This document shows positions 1 through 9,686 of a stretch of DNA of 64,000 bases, one piece after another. The translations under genes and the position numbers were made by a program. Under the pieces are notes generated by a model. It worked only from the letters and a program-made list of their open reading frames with translations. It did no database searches and was not told the DNA's origin. The DNA comes from Syncephalastrum monosporum B8922 (taxonomy: Eukaryota > Mucoromycota > Mucoromycetes > Mucorales > Syncephalastraceae). Where the stretch lies: NCBI GenBank assembly GCA_000697355.1, contig JNEN01000858.1, forward strand, positions 124,001-188,000, read 5' to 3'. Each line of letters begins with the position of its first letter. The first letter of the stretch is position 1.

Positions 1-26
1 ACCGTAAGTGAACGTGCTTCTATTCG

Positions 27-356
27 TTGAAAACAAACTTAGGCAAGAAATTAGGGCTTTCGAGTCCGTTAGAAAAGGCGGTCATCACCTGCTTTGTGAC
101 GAAGGAAAAAATTACACATATGGATGATCGCCTTGGCGTCAGCATGCTGTTTGCGGATCCTCCCGCTGATCTACTGATGCAGCCACCCATTGTTTATACG
201 GCTAATATTAGAAACGCCTACTTTTCTTGCTACGGCCTGATCTCTCTCCCGGCACGTGACCATGAAGTCTGGCTCAATGTGAGTGTACGTGTCGTGGATG
301 TAGATCAGTCACTATGGGCATGTGGTCCGTATCAGTGTGGCCGAATCACAATGTAA
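27..356 (+). CDS. Possible 3'-terminal exon of an unrecognised gene, partial at the left edge
   Basis: An open frame runs to a TAA at 354-356 and is immediately followed by an AATAAA at 356-361, which suits the end of a plus-strand gene converging on the sugar carrier. The apparent start is a TTG, so the real beginning would be a splice acceptor (several AG candidates lie at about 43-57) or upstream of the window. The composition looks protein-like (hydrophobic and aromatic residues evenly spread) but I recognise no family and no motif. It may equally be chance coding in a spacer. Confidence 0.22.
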   Translation: MKTNLGKKLGLSSPLEKAVITCFVTKEKITHMDDRLGVSMLFADPPADLLMQPPIVYTANIRNAYFSCYGLISLPARDHEVWLNVSVRVVDVDQSLWACGPYQCGRITM

Positions 357-397
357 ATAAACACCAGAGTAATGTTATAGAACAAAATAGGGAAACA

Positions 398-403
398 TTT
401 ATT
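398..403 (-). terminator. Polyadenylation signal AATAAA for the SUT1-like gene
   Basis: The minus strand reads AATAAA about 44 nt after the TAA-side end of the sugar-carrier CDS, the expected place for a cleavage/polyadenylation signal. Confidence 0.4.
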
Positions 404-446
404 ACATATGGGTAACCGCTATACGATGGTGCTGCTGCTAGTACTA

Positions 447-2427
447 CTATTGCTGCTTGACGCGGACAATGAAGCGACTGAAACCAGCGGCCACCAGCGC
501 CATCAGGCCACCAAAGGCGAGCACGGAGGCTACACTGGATGCTTCATTTTTGCCGTCAGGTTTGTCCCCGACGGCAGCATCTGCCGCGGCAAAAATAAAC
601 GCAGAGATGACGGCGACAGCAAATTGTGGAAAAACGATATACATGTTATGGACGCCAAGAATCATTCCCGCATCAAAGTCATCTTGCTGGCTTTCCAGGT
701 ACGCCGGCGATGAGGAAGACGTGCCTGCTGATGTGGAAGTCACACTCTGCTGCTGACGTCGGTCATCTTCGTAGCTGACGAATTCGCCCACCAGGGAGAA
801 AGGCACCCATAGCACGATGGCCCACGGAATACCCATGATAGCAAGAAGGATTGTGGCTGCAGTGACGGAGTTGACAAACCAGGCGGAAAGAAGGGTGCCT
901 GCGACAATGAGATGCGAAGCGGTGTAAATGTTGGTCAGGGACAGCCAACCATGGGATTTTTCAAAACGCGTCGAGATGGCAGGAATAATTAGACCCGCGA
1001 GCACCGAAACAACAGAATAGCAGAGCAAGGCAAACGAACCCGCACGCGTACCGTCGGCCCAGTTCGGTGTCGTGTTCGAGGTCGGGTTGTTGGCAAAGTA
1101 GAGGTCGGATACCCACTGGGTGCTGTAAAACAGAAATGGGAACCAGCCCATCCAGGCAAAGAATTGTGTGTTGCACAAGGTCTGCACCGGCTTGGGAAGG
1201 TATCGAAAGGCACGCCAGATGTAGACGAACGTGCTATACCAGGGCTGCACGTCCAGTTCTTCGTCGAGTTGCTTCTCGTGGGTAGTCATACAGGTGATAC
1301 CGAGCGTAAGGCAAAAGACAGTGATGGCAATGACGCAGAACACCTTGATTTGGGCATCTCCTAGCCAGGGCACATACTTAACGAGGTCGATGAAACCTAC
1401 AAAATAGCCAATGACCATGGCAGAGTTGCTCATACGTGCGCCCCAAGCATTGGCATAGTCTTGCTGCCACAGTGGTGGGATATCCAAGATGAGGGCTCGG
1501 CAGATCGCTTGTACCGCATTAAGTGTAAAGTCCAGGAAGTAAAAGGACGCGACGGCGACCACTATTGCATAAGTCCGACTCTACACGTAAGGGTTACGAA
1601 GTCAGTCATTCACTAAATATGAATGTTTTTCCATACTAGACGTTCTATCTCATCAGTTTCGGTCGCCAGTAAGCCAGCGACACCATGCGCGATTTCGCGA
1701 GCATAGGCAACGCCGAGCATGGAGAGACATGTGAGGAACCCGGCGACGATAATAAAGGGTCGCCGTTTGCCGAAACGCGAAGTGCACTTGTCACTGAAAG
1801 CACCTATTAAAGGCTGCACAAGTAGACCCGAGAGTGGGCTATGTACGTACGTATGTGAGTAGGGTGATGACGTTAATGACATTAGTGATCCTATAGACAG
1901 AAGCGTCCATTTTACCCTGCAAGCCATACGAGGGCTGTAAGCTCTTTGGACAGATTCAGAGATAGGAGATACGGCGTGCCATATCTAAACCAGTTATAAG
2001 TTTGACGCTCGACGGTTAAGTTCGGGATTAGGTTTACTTACGATAGTTCGACCGTCCCTGGTATTTCAGTGAGACATAATATTTGCCATCAGTCACGAGT
2101 TCCGACGCAGTCTTCGCCATCAAATTTCTTACAAGTAAACTGTACACCCGCCATACACACCGTAAGGCCGAGCATTTGGTACAAGGTGAGACCTGGAGCA
2201 ACGTGTTCGACAGGCTGGACGCCGTTCGAATCATGCAAAGAAGACGACGCGGATCTCAGGTATCCCGGCGACTGGCCCGTGCTATTGTACGTCGATGCGT
2301 CAAACGACGATCGACGTCGCTTATTTTTTGGTCGGCTCACCGGCGGTCGACCGACGGGAGACGTGCCGTGCTGATGCTGTAATAGAGGTGTCCGTACGTC
2401 CTGCGTAGTAGGATTGCTGTCGTGCAT
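447..2427 (-). CDS. SUT1: Sucrose/alpha-glucoside:H+ symporter of the GPH/MFS family (S. pombe Sut1, SLC45-like)
   Basis: Proton-coupled disaccharide carrier expected in the plasma membrane. Exons read on the minus strand: 2427-2133, 2057-2042, 1984-1916, 1838-1637, 1580-447 (571 aa). The joined first membrane segments give the family signature QFTWTVELSYGTPYLLSLNL, then PLSGLLVQPLIGAFSD, then a basic loop RFGKRRP between helices 2 and 3, and later SFYFLDFTLNAVQAICRAL. About 12 membrane segments are visible. The N-terminus is Ser/Pro-rich and cytosolic. The start at 2427 is the only ATG giving a tail of sensible length before helix 1; the same frame stays open upstream but only from a non-ATG codon. 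Exon 2 is only 16 nt, yet it encodes the conserved W-T-V-E-L core and both junction phases fit. Substrate (sucrose versus maltose) cannot be told. It is divergent from the arrestin gene. Confidence 0.9.
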
Positions 2428-4194
2428 AATTAATGCCACTGAAGAAGAACGTCTGTGGAGGAAAGTGAAAGAAAGTTGGAAGATTAGAGAAACAGAAAGA
2501 GGCAAGGTAAAAGTGACGCAGCTTTCCCAATCTGTTCGTTTATATACCTTTACACCTTCAGTATACACCCACCGACACTGGTCGTCATATGACCGTACGC
2601 CCTTCAAAGTTCCCCAGCTTTTCACTGATTGGGTAAACATCGCCCTTTGACTGCTGAGAGATGCCACGATTTATCCCCTCAAAGTTACCTCTTCCAACTG
2701 TTATCCATGGTATTCCTTTTCTATATTTACAGTTTCGCCTTCATCCCTTTAAATTGGAGAAGCTGAAAGTAGTCATCCCAAGCTCTCACTGTCTAACGGT
2801 GCTTCAGCAGGTCCTTCACGCTCACATTGAAAAAAGGAAGCTCCTCTTGTTTGTGCGCCATAGACCGGGTGATATCCGTCAGTCAATTGACAACCGTGTA
2901 TGAACTTGGTTCCAGGAAATTTGACGGGTGACCGTCCCCTACCCATCGATGAGGGTTCTTCTCTGTGTTCTTCCAATATGTGCCCCTCCTATGTGTCGTC
3001 TATGCACCACCGGTGACACGATACATCACGCTCTTTGTTGTATTTACATGCGTATCGCACCAATCAACAGCAAAGATGCAAGTGCCCTTCCTGAGCCAGT
3101 GAAAATGAATGATTGCTTATGATAACGAGGACAACAGAATGCAGTCACGGATAAATTTTGGCATGCGTGCACGGCACGGGTCAACCATATAAATATAACG
3201 GCGTATCAATGCCGATCCGTTATGTGTTTTCTAACTATGCAATGTTTTGGATTTGAAGGTGGTGAACACAGGTCACGTCTGGCGGAAATAGAACATAGAG
3301 GTGATCGATGCAACCATTTCACCATTAATGAATGTGGCGCGATCGAGTGCGTAATATTGCTTCCATATCTGTATACTCAATTTAGGAGGCGCTGTCTGCG
3401 CGAAAATAAAAAAAAGGCAATCCTATAGGGCACGTGTCACAGACGGTTCGGTAACGTACACACATGCCTCTTACTAAAATTGCAAGGACAACATGAAGAG
3501 CAGGCAAAATGAAACTCGCATAAGTATTGTTCTCTTTTTGGTAAGCACGGAACAAGGCACAGCAAGGCATCTGCTAAAAAATTGTAATGGTAAGAAGTAA
3601 AAGAAACGCAATAACTCTGGGAGCTTAGAACATCCCACCATGGGCGGCGATCCACGGACTAAATAGTGTGACGCGGTACTTTTTTTTAGATTCTTTTGAT
3701 TTTCAATTTGTTTAAACAGGACACCAGTAGCACACAAAACTGCGAGCACGTAGTGATACGTGTGTTAATCTGCTCATGTATATAAGCCTTCGTGAGCATG
3801 ACTTTTTAATTTTGTCTACACGTCGCCAGGACACCAAAGAAAAAGCAAAAAGGGCATTAGCGGAGCACGGTGGCGGGCCTATGACAGAAGGTTCGGCAGA
3901 GTTCGAAATAGTCGCCAATGGAGACATCTGATTGGATTGTCATGGTGATATAATGGAAACATGACGCATGACGTGCTGTTGCCGGTCAAGTGTCTGGGGA
4001 AAAAAGGGAATTCATCCTGCACAGACCCGCCAGGCACACCACGCTTTCACGTACACGCGCGTTCTATATCGAGACACACACATAAACGTGCTAGCACGAA
4101 ACGTCATTTCCCTTGGCGGGTCCTGAATCCCATTGACTTTCGCAGATCTTCGGAAAAAGTCTCCTTTAACACCTTTTCTTGCTTTCCCAATACA
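2428..4194. other. Shared upstream region of the SUT1-like and arrestin genes
   Basis: About 1.8 kb between two divergent starts. It contains only short open frames that lack codon structure or known motifs. One frame opens at ATG 3961 and runs in frame into the arrestin start (see that entry). A CACGTG occurs near 3430. I see no RNA gene or repeat. Confidence 0.5.
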
Positions 4195-6138
4195 ATGGTT
4201 GACGCTTCCCTCTCGACAAGCACCACGCTCCAGTTTCTAACGCCTAATCATGCCCACCAAAGCAGCAATAGCGCTGCACCTTCAAGCGCGTCGGCTGCCT
4301 CGTCCAATAGCAGCGTGTCTTCAAACGAGGAACAACCGTCGGCCTCGCAGCCGCAACAGCGCCGCCGCGGACGAGGTCTCTCGCTCAGTATTGGTGAAGT
4401 CGTGTCGTCGGCCGCAGCGCGCAACAAACGCCATAGCACAGGCTCCCAAAATCCCATCACAACCTCATCCCCGCCCTTAGCCGCGGCACCGTGCAACCAA
4501 AAACCAAACGAACTCTTCATTGAGGTTGAAGGAGGCCAACAAATGATTGTCCGGCCTAACCGTATCATTCGAGGTACGCCATACCCTTTATTCCCCGCGG
4601 AAGACGGGAAAAAAAAAAGGTTGAACTACAGAACTCTAACTGAGCCCACACTTTCTCCTTTTTCCCATACAGGCAACGTTGTACTTCATGCGACGAGCAA
4701 AATCTATGCAACGCAAATCCGTGTGAAGGCAAGTCCGAAGAGATAAACATGGGGGATACATACGTTTGCGTGCGAGGCTTTGCTCATAGTAAGTTTTTTA
4801 CAGTTCCGCGCCGAGGAGATTGCCACTGTCAAGATTCGCGAGGCGGGAGAGAGCAAGCTAGACAGGATTGACCAATTGATAACGACCTACTTCGAAGCGA
4901 ACACAAAGGTGTGGGGTAACGATGCCAGTGGTAGGTTTGCAGATTTTCCATGGTTTCTACGACTGAATCATGTTTTTGTGTATAGAATTCTCGGTCAAGA
5001 CATGGGAGGCACTCGAGCCGGGAGAGCACTTTTTCCCGTTCGCGCTCAAGGTAATGAACGTTCCGTGGTATCTTTTTGTGAAACTAACTTCACTATTCGT
5101 CTATCTTTTTTGTACAGTTTCCCAACGTCAATTATCCACCTTCCGTGGATGAACCTTCAGGCTTTTCCATTCGCTACATTTGGTCGGCCCATCTGGACGG
5201 TGCTGCGTTTCAGCCCGGCCTGCGGAGCAAAGAGTTCACGCTTCCATACCGGCCGATCATCTGTGCACCACCTGCCCAGGAGTGGGCTTTTACAGAATTC
5301 TTGTACAAGCAGGACCGCAAGACGCCTTTGGCCCATGTGAAGGCCACCTTGCCACAACAAGTGTTTTGTCCGGGTGAGTAGGGGATCACGCGGTATCATT
5401 GTTTGCTTCTTTTGCGGTATATGCTGACCCCGTGTCGTGTATTTAGATGAGGCCTTCGATATGATGCTCGAGATTGAGAGCGTGCGCTCCGACATGATCG
5501 TGACCGACATCTCATACACGCTTCGCAAGCATTATGACGGCCAGCTGAGGCTGCAACAGGGCACGGCACGTAAGAGCAGCACCAAGGTGATCATGAAGTA
5601 CCCTGTACCGGTGCGGGGTAACGACGGCTCTGTGCGTCTTCCTATCCACATACAGATGCCTACCCGCCTTGTGTCACCTTCGTTCGTGTCCAAAAACTTG
5701 CGCGTGTACTATGGTCTGGTTTTCACTATTGTGTTTGCCAATCCAAGCAGCTTGCTGAAGTCCACGCAGACCACCGAAGTCGTCGTTCCTCTCGCCGTGG
5801 CCAATCTGCCCCATGAGCACTTACTCCGTATCCCTGATTTGACGGCTGTACAAAACTATCAGACTTCGCGCGCCAACCCGCTCTTTTTCGACCCGACCAT
5901 GGACGAGCCGCCACCGACGCCCTCGACGGACGGGCATGACATGATGATGCCTCTCACCACTCCACCGCTCCAGTCTCCGCCCAACTATTTTAGTCTACCG
6001 AGTATGCCGCCTCAGCTCGTTCGGCACGAACGGAAAGAACGTACCGTGTTCACTACTCGGGTCCTGAGACCCGGCTATGCGCCTGAGCTCGGTGAGCCTG
6101 CTACGATATATCCTGACGTGCGCGACGAGGACTGGTAA
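4195..6138 (+). CDS. Arrestin-fold (alpha-arrestin-like) protein
   Basis: Six exons: 4195-4573, 4673-4728, 4804-4930, 4986-5050, 5118-5373, 5447-6138 (524 aa). After a Ser-rich head of about 100 residues comes an arrestin N domain (RGNVVLHATSKIYATQIRVK, FRAEEIATVKIREAGE) and then an arrestin C domain with the landmark segment PTRLVSPSFVSKNLRVYYGL followed by an I-V-F-A-N strand. The Pro-rich tail ends in acidic residues. Proteins of this fold act as cytosolic adaptors that link membrane cargo to ubiquitin ligases; no clear PPxY motif was noticed, so ligase recruitment is not shown. Intron 2 (4729-4803) starts with GC rather than GT. An in-frame ATG at 3961 could add 78 basic residues; I prefer 4195 because the extension has no conserved look. 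Confidence 0.82.
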
Positions 6139-6768
6139 AAGAATCCGGTAGAACGACTACTTTCCCTTTATAGTGCTTATCTCCAATCTCAACTTCACCA
6201 TCTCCACGCCTTCTTCAAATCAGACGCTTTTTTTTTCTCATTTGTAGCGGCAGACACACTCATTCTCCCCATCTATGTATATTCTTATCCCCGACTTCCC
6301 CTTGTAAATACCGTAGAATGATCCATCACTTCTTAATTCTCAGTAAACTACCAAAAAGTCTAACCTGACATTGCTATCAGGTGCTATAATCACGGCACTA
6401 CATTGGCTATAAGGAAGTCAGTGCTCTATAAGGTGCCTATAATCGAAAGTGACGCGCGACATTGGGATTGGGCAGCAGCTCTATTTTGGTCATGGTGGCT
6501 GTCATGGATCCTGTGCATTCTGACCCGTATCTAAGGAGGTAGCTTATGCGTGAAGTCGCAATTAGGGCCTTTTTCTGACCTCTGTGGTGTCTACGCATGT
6601 TGAGGGTGACGATGGCGCTACCAGTCTTCGTCGTCCCTTGTTCCTGCGCATTAAGTTATAAAAAAGGTCCCTTTTTAAATTGCCGCCAGCATAACAAGAA
6701 ACCTGCTCGATAAAAGACAGGCGATACTTGACAACTGACTAATAAATTTCTTCTATTCACTTACCGTA
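6139..6768. other. Spacer with clustered CTATAA motifs
   Basis: No coding sequence is evident. Between about 6380 and 6445 the string CTATAA occurs four times, next to GTGC/GCAC pieces. This could be a degenerate transposon end belonging to the helix-turn-helix fragment downstream, but I found no inverted partner on the other side of that fragment. Confidence 0.35.
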
Positions 6769-7113
6769 ATGGTTCTGAGCATTGCTGACAAAGCCCAAGT
6801 TATCGCCTTCAAGAAAGCAGGCTGGATCAATACGAGAATCGCCAATGAGCTAAAGGTGTCACAAAAAACCGTTCGCAATGTTATTGCCCATTACGAGAAG
6901 TACGGGAACCACGAGCGAAAGGTGGGTTCCGGAGCACGCCGAAAGCTCTCGGAACGCGACGAGCGTGCTTTGATACGCGAAGTGAAAAAGAGCCCTGGCG
7001 TTCCTCTGCACGAGATTACGCGACGATTGGCTCTCAATGTGAGCACTCAGACTGCCCGACAATCTCTGAGACGTGCTGGCGTCGATCTTCAAGGTCGTGG
7101 CTCTTCCTGCTAA
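6769..7113 (+). pseudogene. N-terminal helix-turn-helix part of a Tc1/mariner-type transposase, catalytic domain absent
   Basis: A 114-residue frame with two tandem homeodomain-like helix-turn-helix units: ADKAQVIAFKKAGWINTRIA, then KVSQKTVRNVIAHYEKYG, then a linker GSGARRKLSERDERALIREV and TRRLALNVSTQTARQSLRRA. This is the bipartite DNA-binding module of Tc1-like transposases, normally followed by a DDE/DDD catalytic domain of about 200 residues. Here a stop follows at once and no DDE-like frame is seen in the next kilobase. It is therefore either a truncated transposon relic or, less likely, a domesticated DNA-binding protein; the frame itself is intact from an ATG. Confidence 0.72.
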
Positions 7114-7121
7114 ACATATCC

Positions 7122-7178
7122 CGACAAGTCGCCATCTCCCCGACAAGTCGCCATCTCCCCGACAAGTCGCCATCTCCC
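7122..7178. repeat. Three perfect 19-nt tandem units
   Basis: The unit CGACAAGTCGCCATCTCCC is present three times head to tail (7122-7140, 7141-7159, 7160-7178), directly behind the transposase fragment. The core ACAAGTCGCCAT reappears once about 550 nt further on, at 7731-7742. Confidence 0.85.
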
Positions 7179-8636
7179 CGACCGACCTACGCCGAGCTCG
7201 CCTGCATACGCGAACTGCCTCGTCCCCATCTTTTAAAGCGACAGGACCAACCACCGGATCTGAATCCCGGAAGTACTTCTCGCGCCAGTTGAAGCAGCAG
7301 GTACCGAAAGCACAACAACGCAGCATGACCCAGGAAGCCTTCATTAAGCCCATCGTAGATAATCCAATACATTTACATGTAGCAAGAATACAGGGAAAAA
7401 ATAATAAGAGTAAAAAAAATTATTTAATGGGAGTCTCTCGACAAGATGAACGGGAACAAACTCATCCAGAGCATGCCAGACCGCATCAGCGCTGTCATGC
7501 CAGGCGAAGGCGGCAGTACGAGTTGACGAACATCATCATCGCTTCGCTGTCATTTTATACAACGGTATTCCACCGGCTTTTATTTGTGCGCGTCTCGCAA
7601 GGATTAATTCAGCTGTCTACGATAATCATACAAATGCGTGCATATTAGACACCTCTTTCACTGAAAGTTCGACCAAGTAAAAGCTGCTTTATAAGTCGAG
7701 TTCCCAAACGAGGAAATCGCTTGGCCAATCACAAGTCGCCATTTAAAGCGTTCGGTCTCTACGCTTCTCCAGGGTGAACTTCTCCCACATCACCACCGTC
7801 TCTTTACCGAAAGACCTTCATGAAGAAAACACAATTGCTACAGTTGCTGCAGTTGCTCCAGCTGCTGTTATTCATAAAAGACTATGAATGAGTGTAAGTG
7901 GGTCGCTGATATATACTGTATGGGGCGGCAGCTAGTGCAAAGTTTTACGAGCCCTTGTTCTCTTTTGGCAGCATGTGCATTTCGGTTAATGAGATTTAGA
8001 TAAATCTCTGAGGATATATTTATTGGTACTGCTGTATGATTACCTGTGCATGTAATAGGCTAGGACGTTCTTCTAATATAGCAGAATTTGATATAGACAT
8101 TTATTAATGACATCGAGGTGGGGCTTGAGTGCTGCAAACACATAAAAAGGTCTATCAAGACGCGCACCATCACCGGATGGAAATTTGTGTCACATAAGAA
8201 TGTTGAATGAAACAAGGCGCCCAAGATGTAGTCCCGGTTGTGATCACCGTCGCCTTGGCAGCGCACTTGCAAGTGTCACAATCGAAACTTAATGTTGCTG
8301 CGTTTGTTTGGTTCCAGCCCTGCCGCATAATGACAGTCGATCTTTTTCCTTCTTTTTCCTTCGCGTGGCGCTGTCAATCAATTACAGTTTATATATTTAA
8401 CCAGCACCAAGAGCACAAAGAAGTAGCTTGCAGGGCGAAAAACGTATTTGCATTCTGGCAGAAGCAACTCTGACAAATGAGGCAGTCCCGTTTTGCCCGT
8501 TTTTATCGTAAATATGTAGTCTGTGAAAACTGGATTATCCATTCTTTTTATCTTACTCCGCGGTTTCCGGGCCGTGCCGTTGCTTGGCGGATACAAAAAA
8601 GGCTAATGCTGCTTCTGTTTTGTTTCCAAGTATCAG
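7179..8636. other. Gene-poor spacer between two mobile-element remnants
   Basis: Only short frames without recognisable domains are present (for example 7073-7648 and 8207-8473). Their composition is that of noncoding AT-rich DNA. I see no RNA gene. Confidence 0.5.
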
Positions 8637-8638
8637 TA

Positions 8639-9095
8639 CAGTGTTTCCATTTCTAATTGTCGTTTGTGGAACATTCACTTGTCACTTTAGCAATTTTTCC
8701 TTGTCGGATTTCACCGGTCAACTTGTCACATTTCTTCAATCTCTTTGTCACAAAAGGATGAACCACTTGTCATTTTTTTTACAGCCTTGTCGTTTCCAAA
8801 TATCAAATGCAAGCAATCATACTTTGAATTTATGACTTGCAGCGGATGGCAATAACCGTGTCGATATTTATTCAAAGGTTTGTTGCCAGATGTACACATT
8901 TCAATTTACAAACGATAAGGGTCATATTCAACAAGTTCCTTTGTGAAGGTATTGTAATACAAGGAATCAGCGGTTTTTGCCCAACCATTGTCGTCCGGGT
9001 CTTCGGCAAGGAGAGGGTGGTGGTGAGTGGAGGAGGCGGATGGGAAAGGGACGTTTTCATCGGCAAGAAAACCAAGGAGATCAGTAGGTAATTGG
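8639..9095 (+). repeat. Left inverted arm, with seven TTGTC motifs
   Basis: Pairs with 11385-11841. Between about 8656 and 8795 the hexamer TTGTC(A/G) occurs seven times in one orientation, several times extended to CTTGTCAC. The minus strand at about 9090-8906 carries a copy of the C-terminal coding segment of the internal gene, ending in EYDPYRL and a stop. Differences from the other arm cluster at the inner edge (about 9072-9095). Confidence 0.85.
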
Positions 9096-9214
9096 AGCCA
9101 GTAAGAGCCAAAGCTTATCATAAAACGAAAATAAAAGTCAATCGCAAACATGCAAACAATTACCTGGAAGACGAGGTAGATTATCAATTCAGAAAAAAAA
9201 ACCAGTAGGACCGG

Positions 9215-9360
9215 GCTATCAGTTCAGAAGAATGGGATTTCAAAGTAAAGTGGCGCAATGCCACAATACCCGGAACATGACAGCGTACAAGAACCCACTT
9301 TCCGTCTGTCACTTTATAGTCATCCCATTCTAGACGAGTGACAGAGATAATCATGAGTTC
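9215..9360 (+). repeat. 146-nt direct repeat, copy 1
   Basis: Identical to 9401-9546 except for one base seen (CAGCG versus CAGCA). Each copy has imperfect inverted ends: AGAATGGGAT near its left side and ATCCCATTCT near its right side, each followed inward by an AAAGT-like string. The copies are separated by 40 nt, giving a 186-nt tandem period just inside the left arm and upstream of the internal gene. Confidence 0.88.
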
Positions 9361-9400
9361 CCCCAGACCACAGTGCCATTCCCCAGATCCTCAGACATGA

Positions 9401-9546
9401 GCTATCAGTTCAGAAGAATGGGATTTCAAAGTAAAGTGGCGCAATGCCACAATACCCGGAACATGACAGCATACAAGAACCCACTTTCCGTCTGTCACTT
9501 TATAGTCATCCCATTCTAGACGAGTGACAGAGATAATCATGAGTTC
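9401..9546 (+). repeat. 146-nt direct repeat, copy 2
   Basis: Second copy of the unit at 9215-9360, ending 140 nt before the ATG of the internal gene. It may be a small nested insertion duplicated in tandem, or a duplicated promoter segment. Confidence 0.88.
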
Positions 9547-9686
9547 TTCAGTCTAGATGAAAAGGAAAGCAAAAAGAAAAACAAAACAGTGGCGGAAATA
9601 CTTCTTTTTTTGGAGTTGCTGGGTTGGTCGACTTTTCCCTTTTGTTCCCTTGTTGTCTTCCTTCAAACCCAATATTCTTGGCAACT

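Noticed and set aside
3961..4194. 78-codon N-terminal extension of the arrestin protein
   Set aside because: The frame is open from an ATG, but the sequence is basic and unconserved-looking and probably leader; kept only as an alternative start.
6380..6445. CTATAA cluster as terminal inverted repeat of the Tc1-like fragment
   Set aside because: No inverted partner was found downstream of the helix-turn-helix frame.
7073..7648. Plus-strand frame of 191 residues after the transposase fragment
   Set aside because: It overlaps the 19-nt tandem repeat, lacks a catalytic triad and has no recognisable domain.
8906..9187. Minus-strand frame of 93 residues in the left arm
   Set aside because: Its C-terminal ~60 residues are a copy of the end of the internal gene of the element; the N-terminal part is unrelated spacer. 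Not an independent gene.
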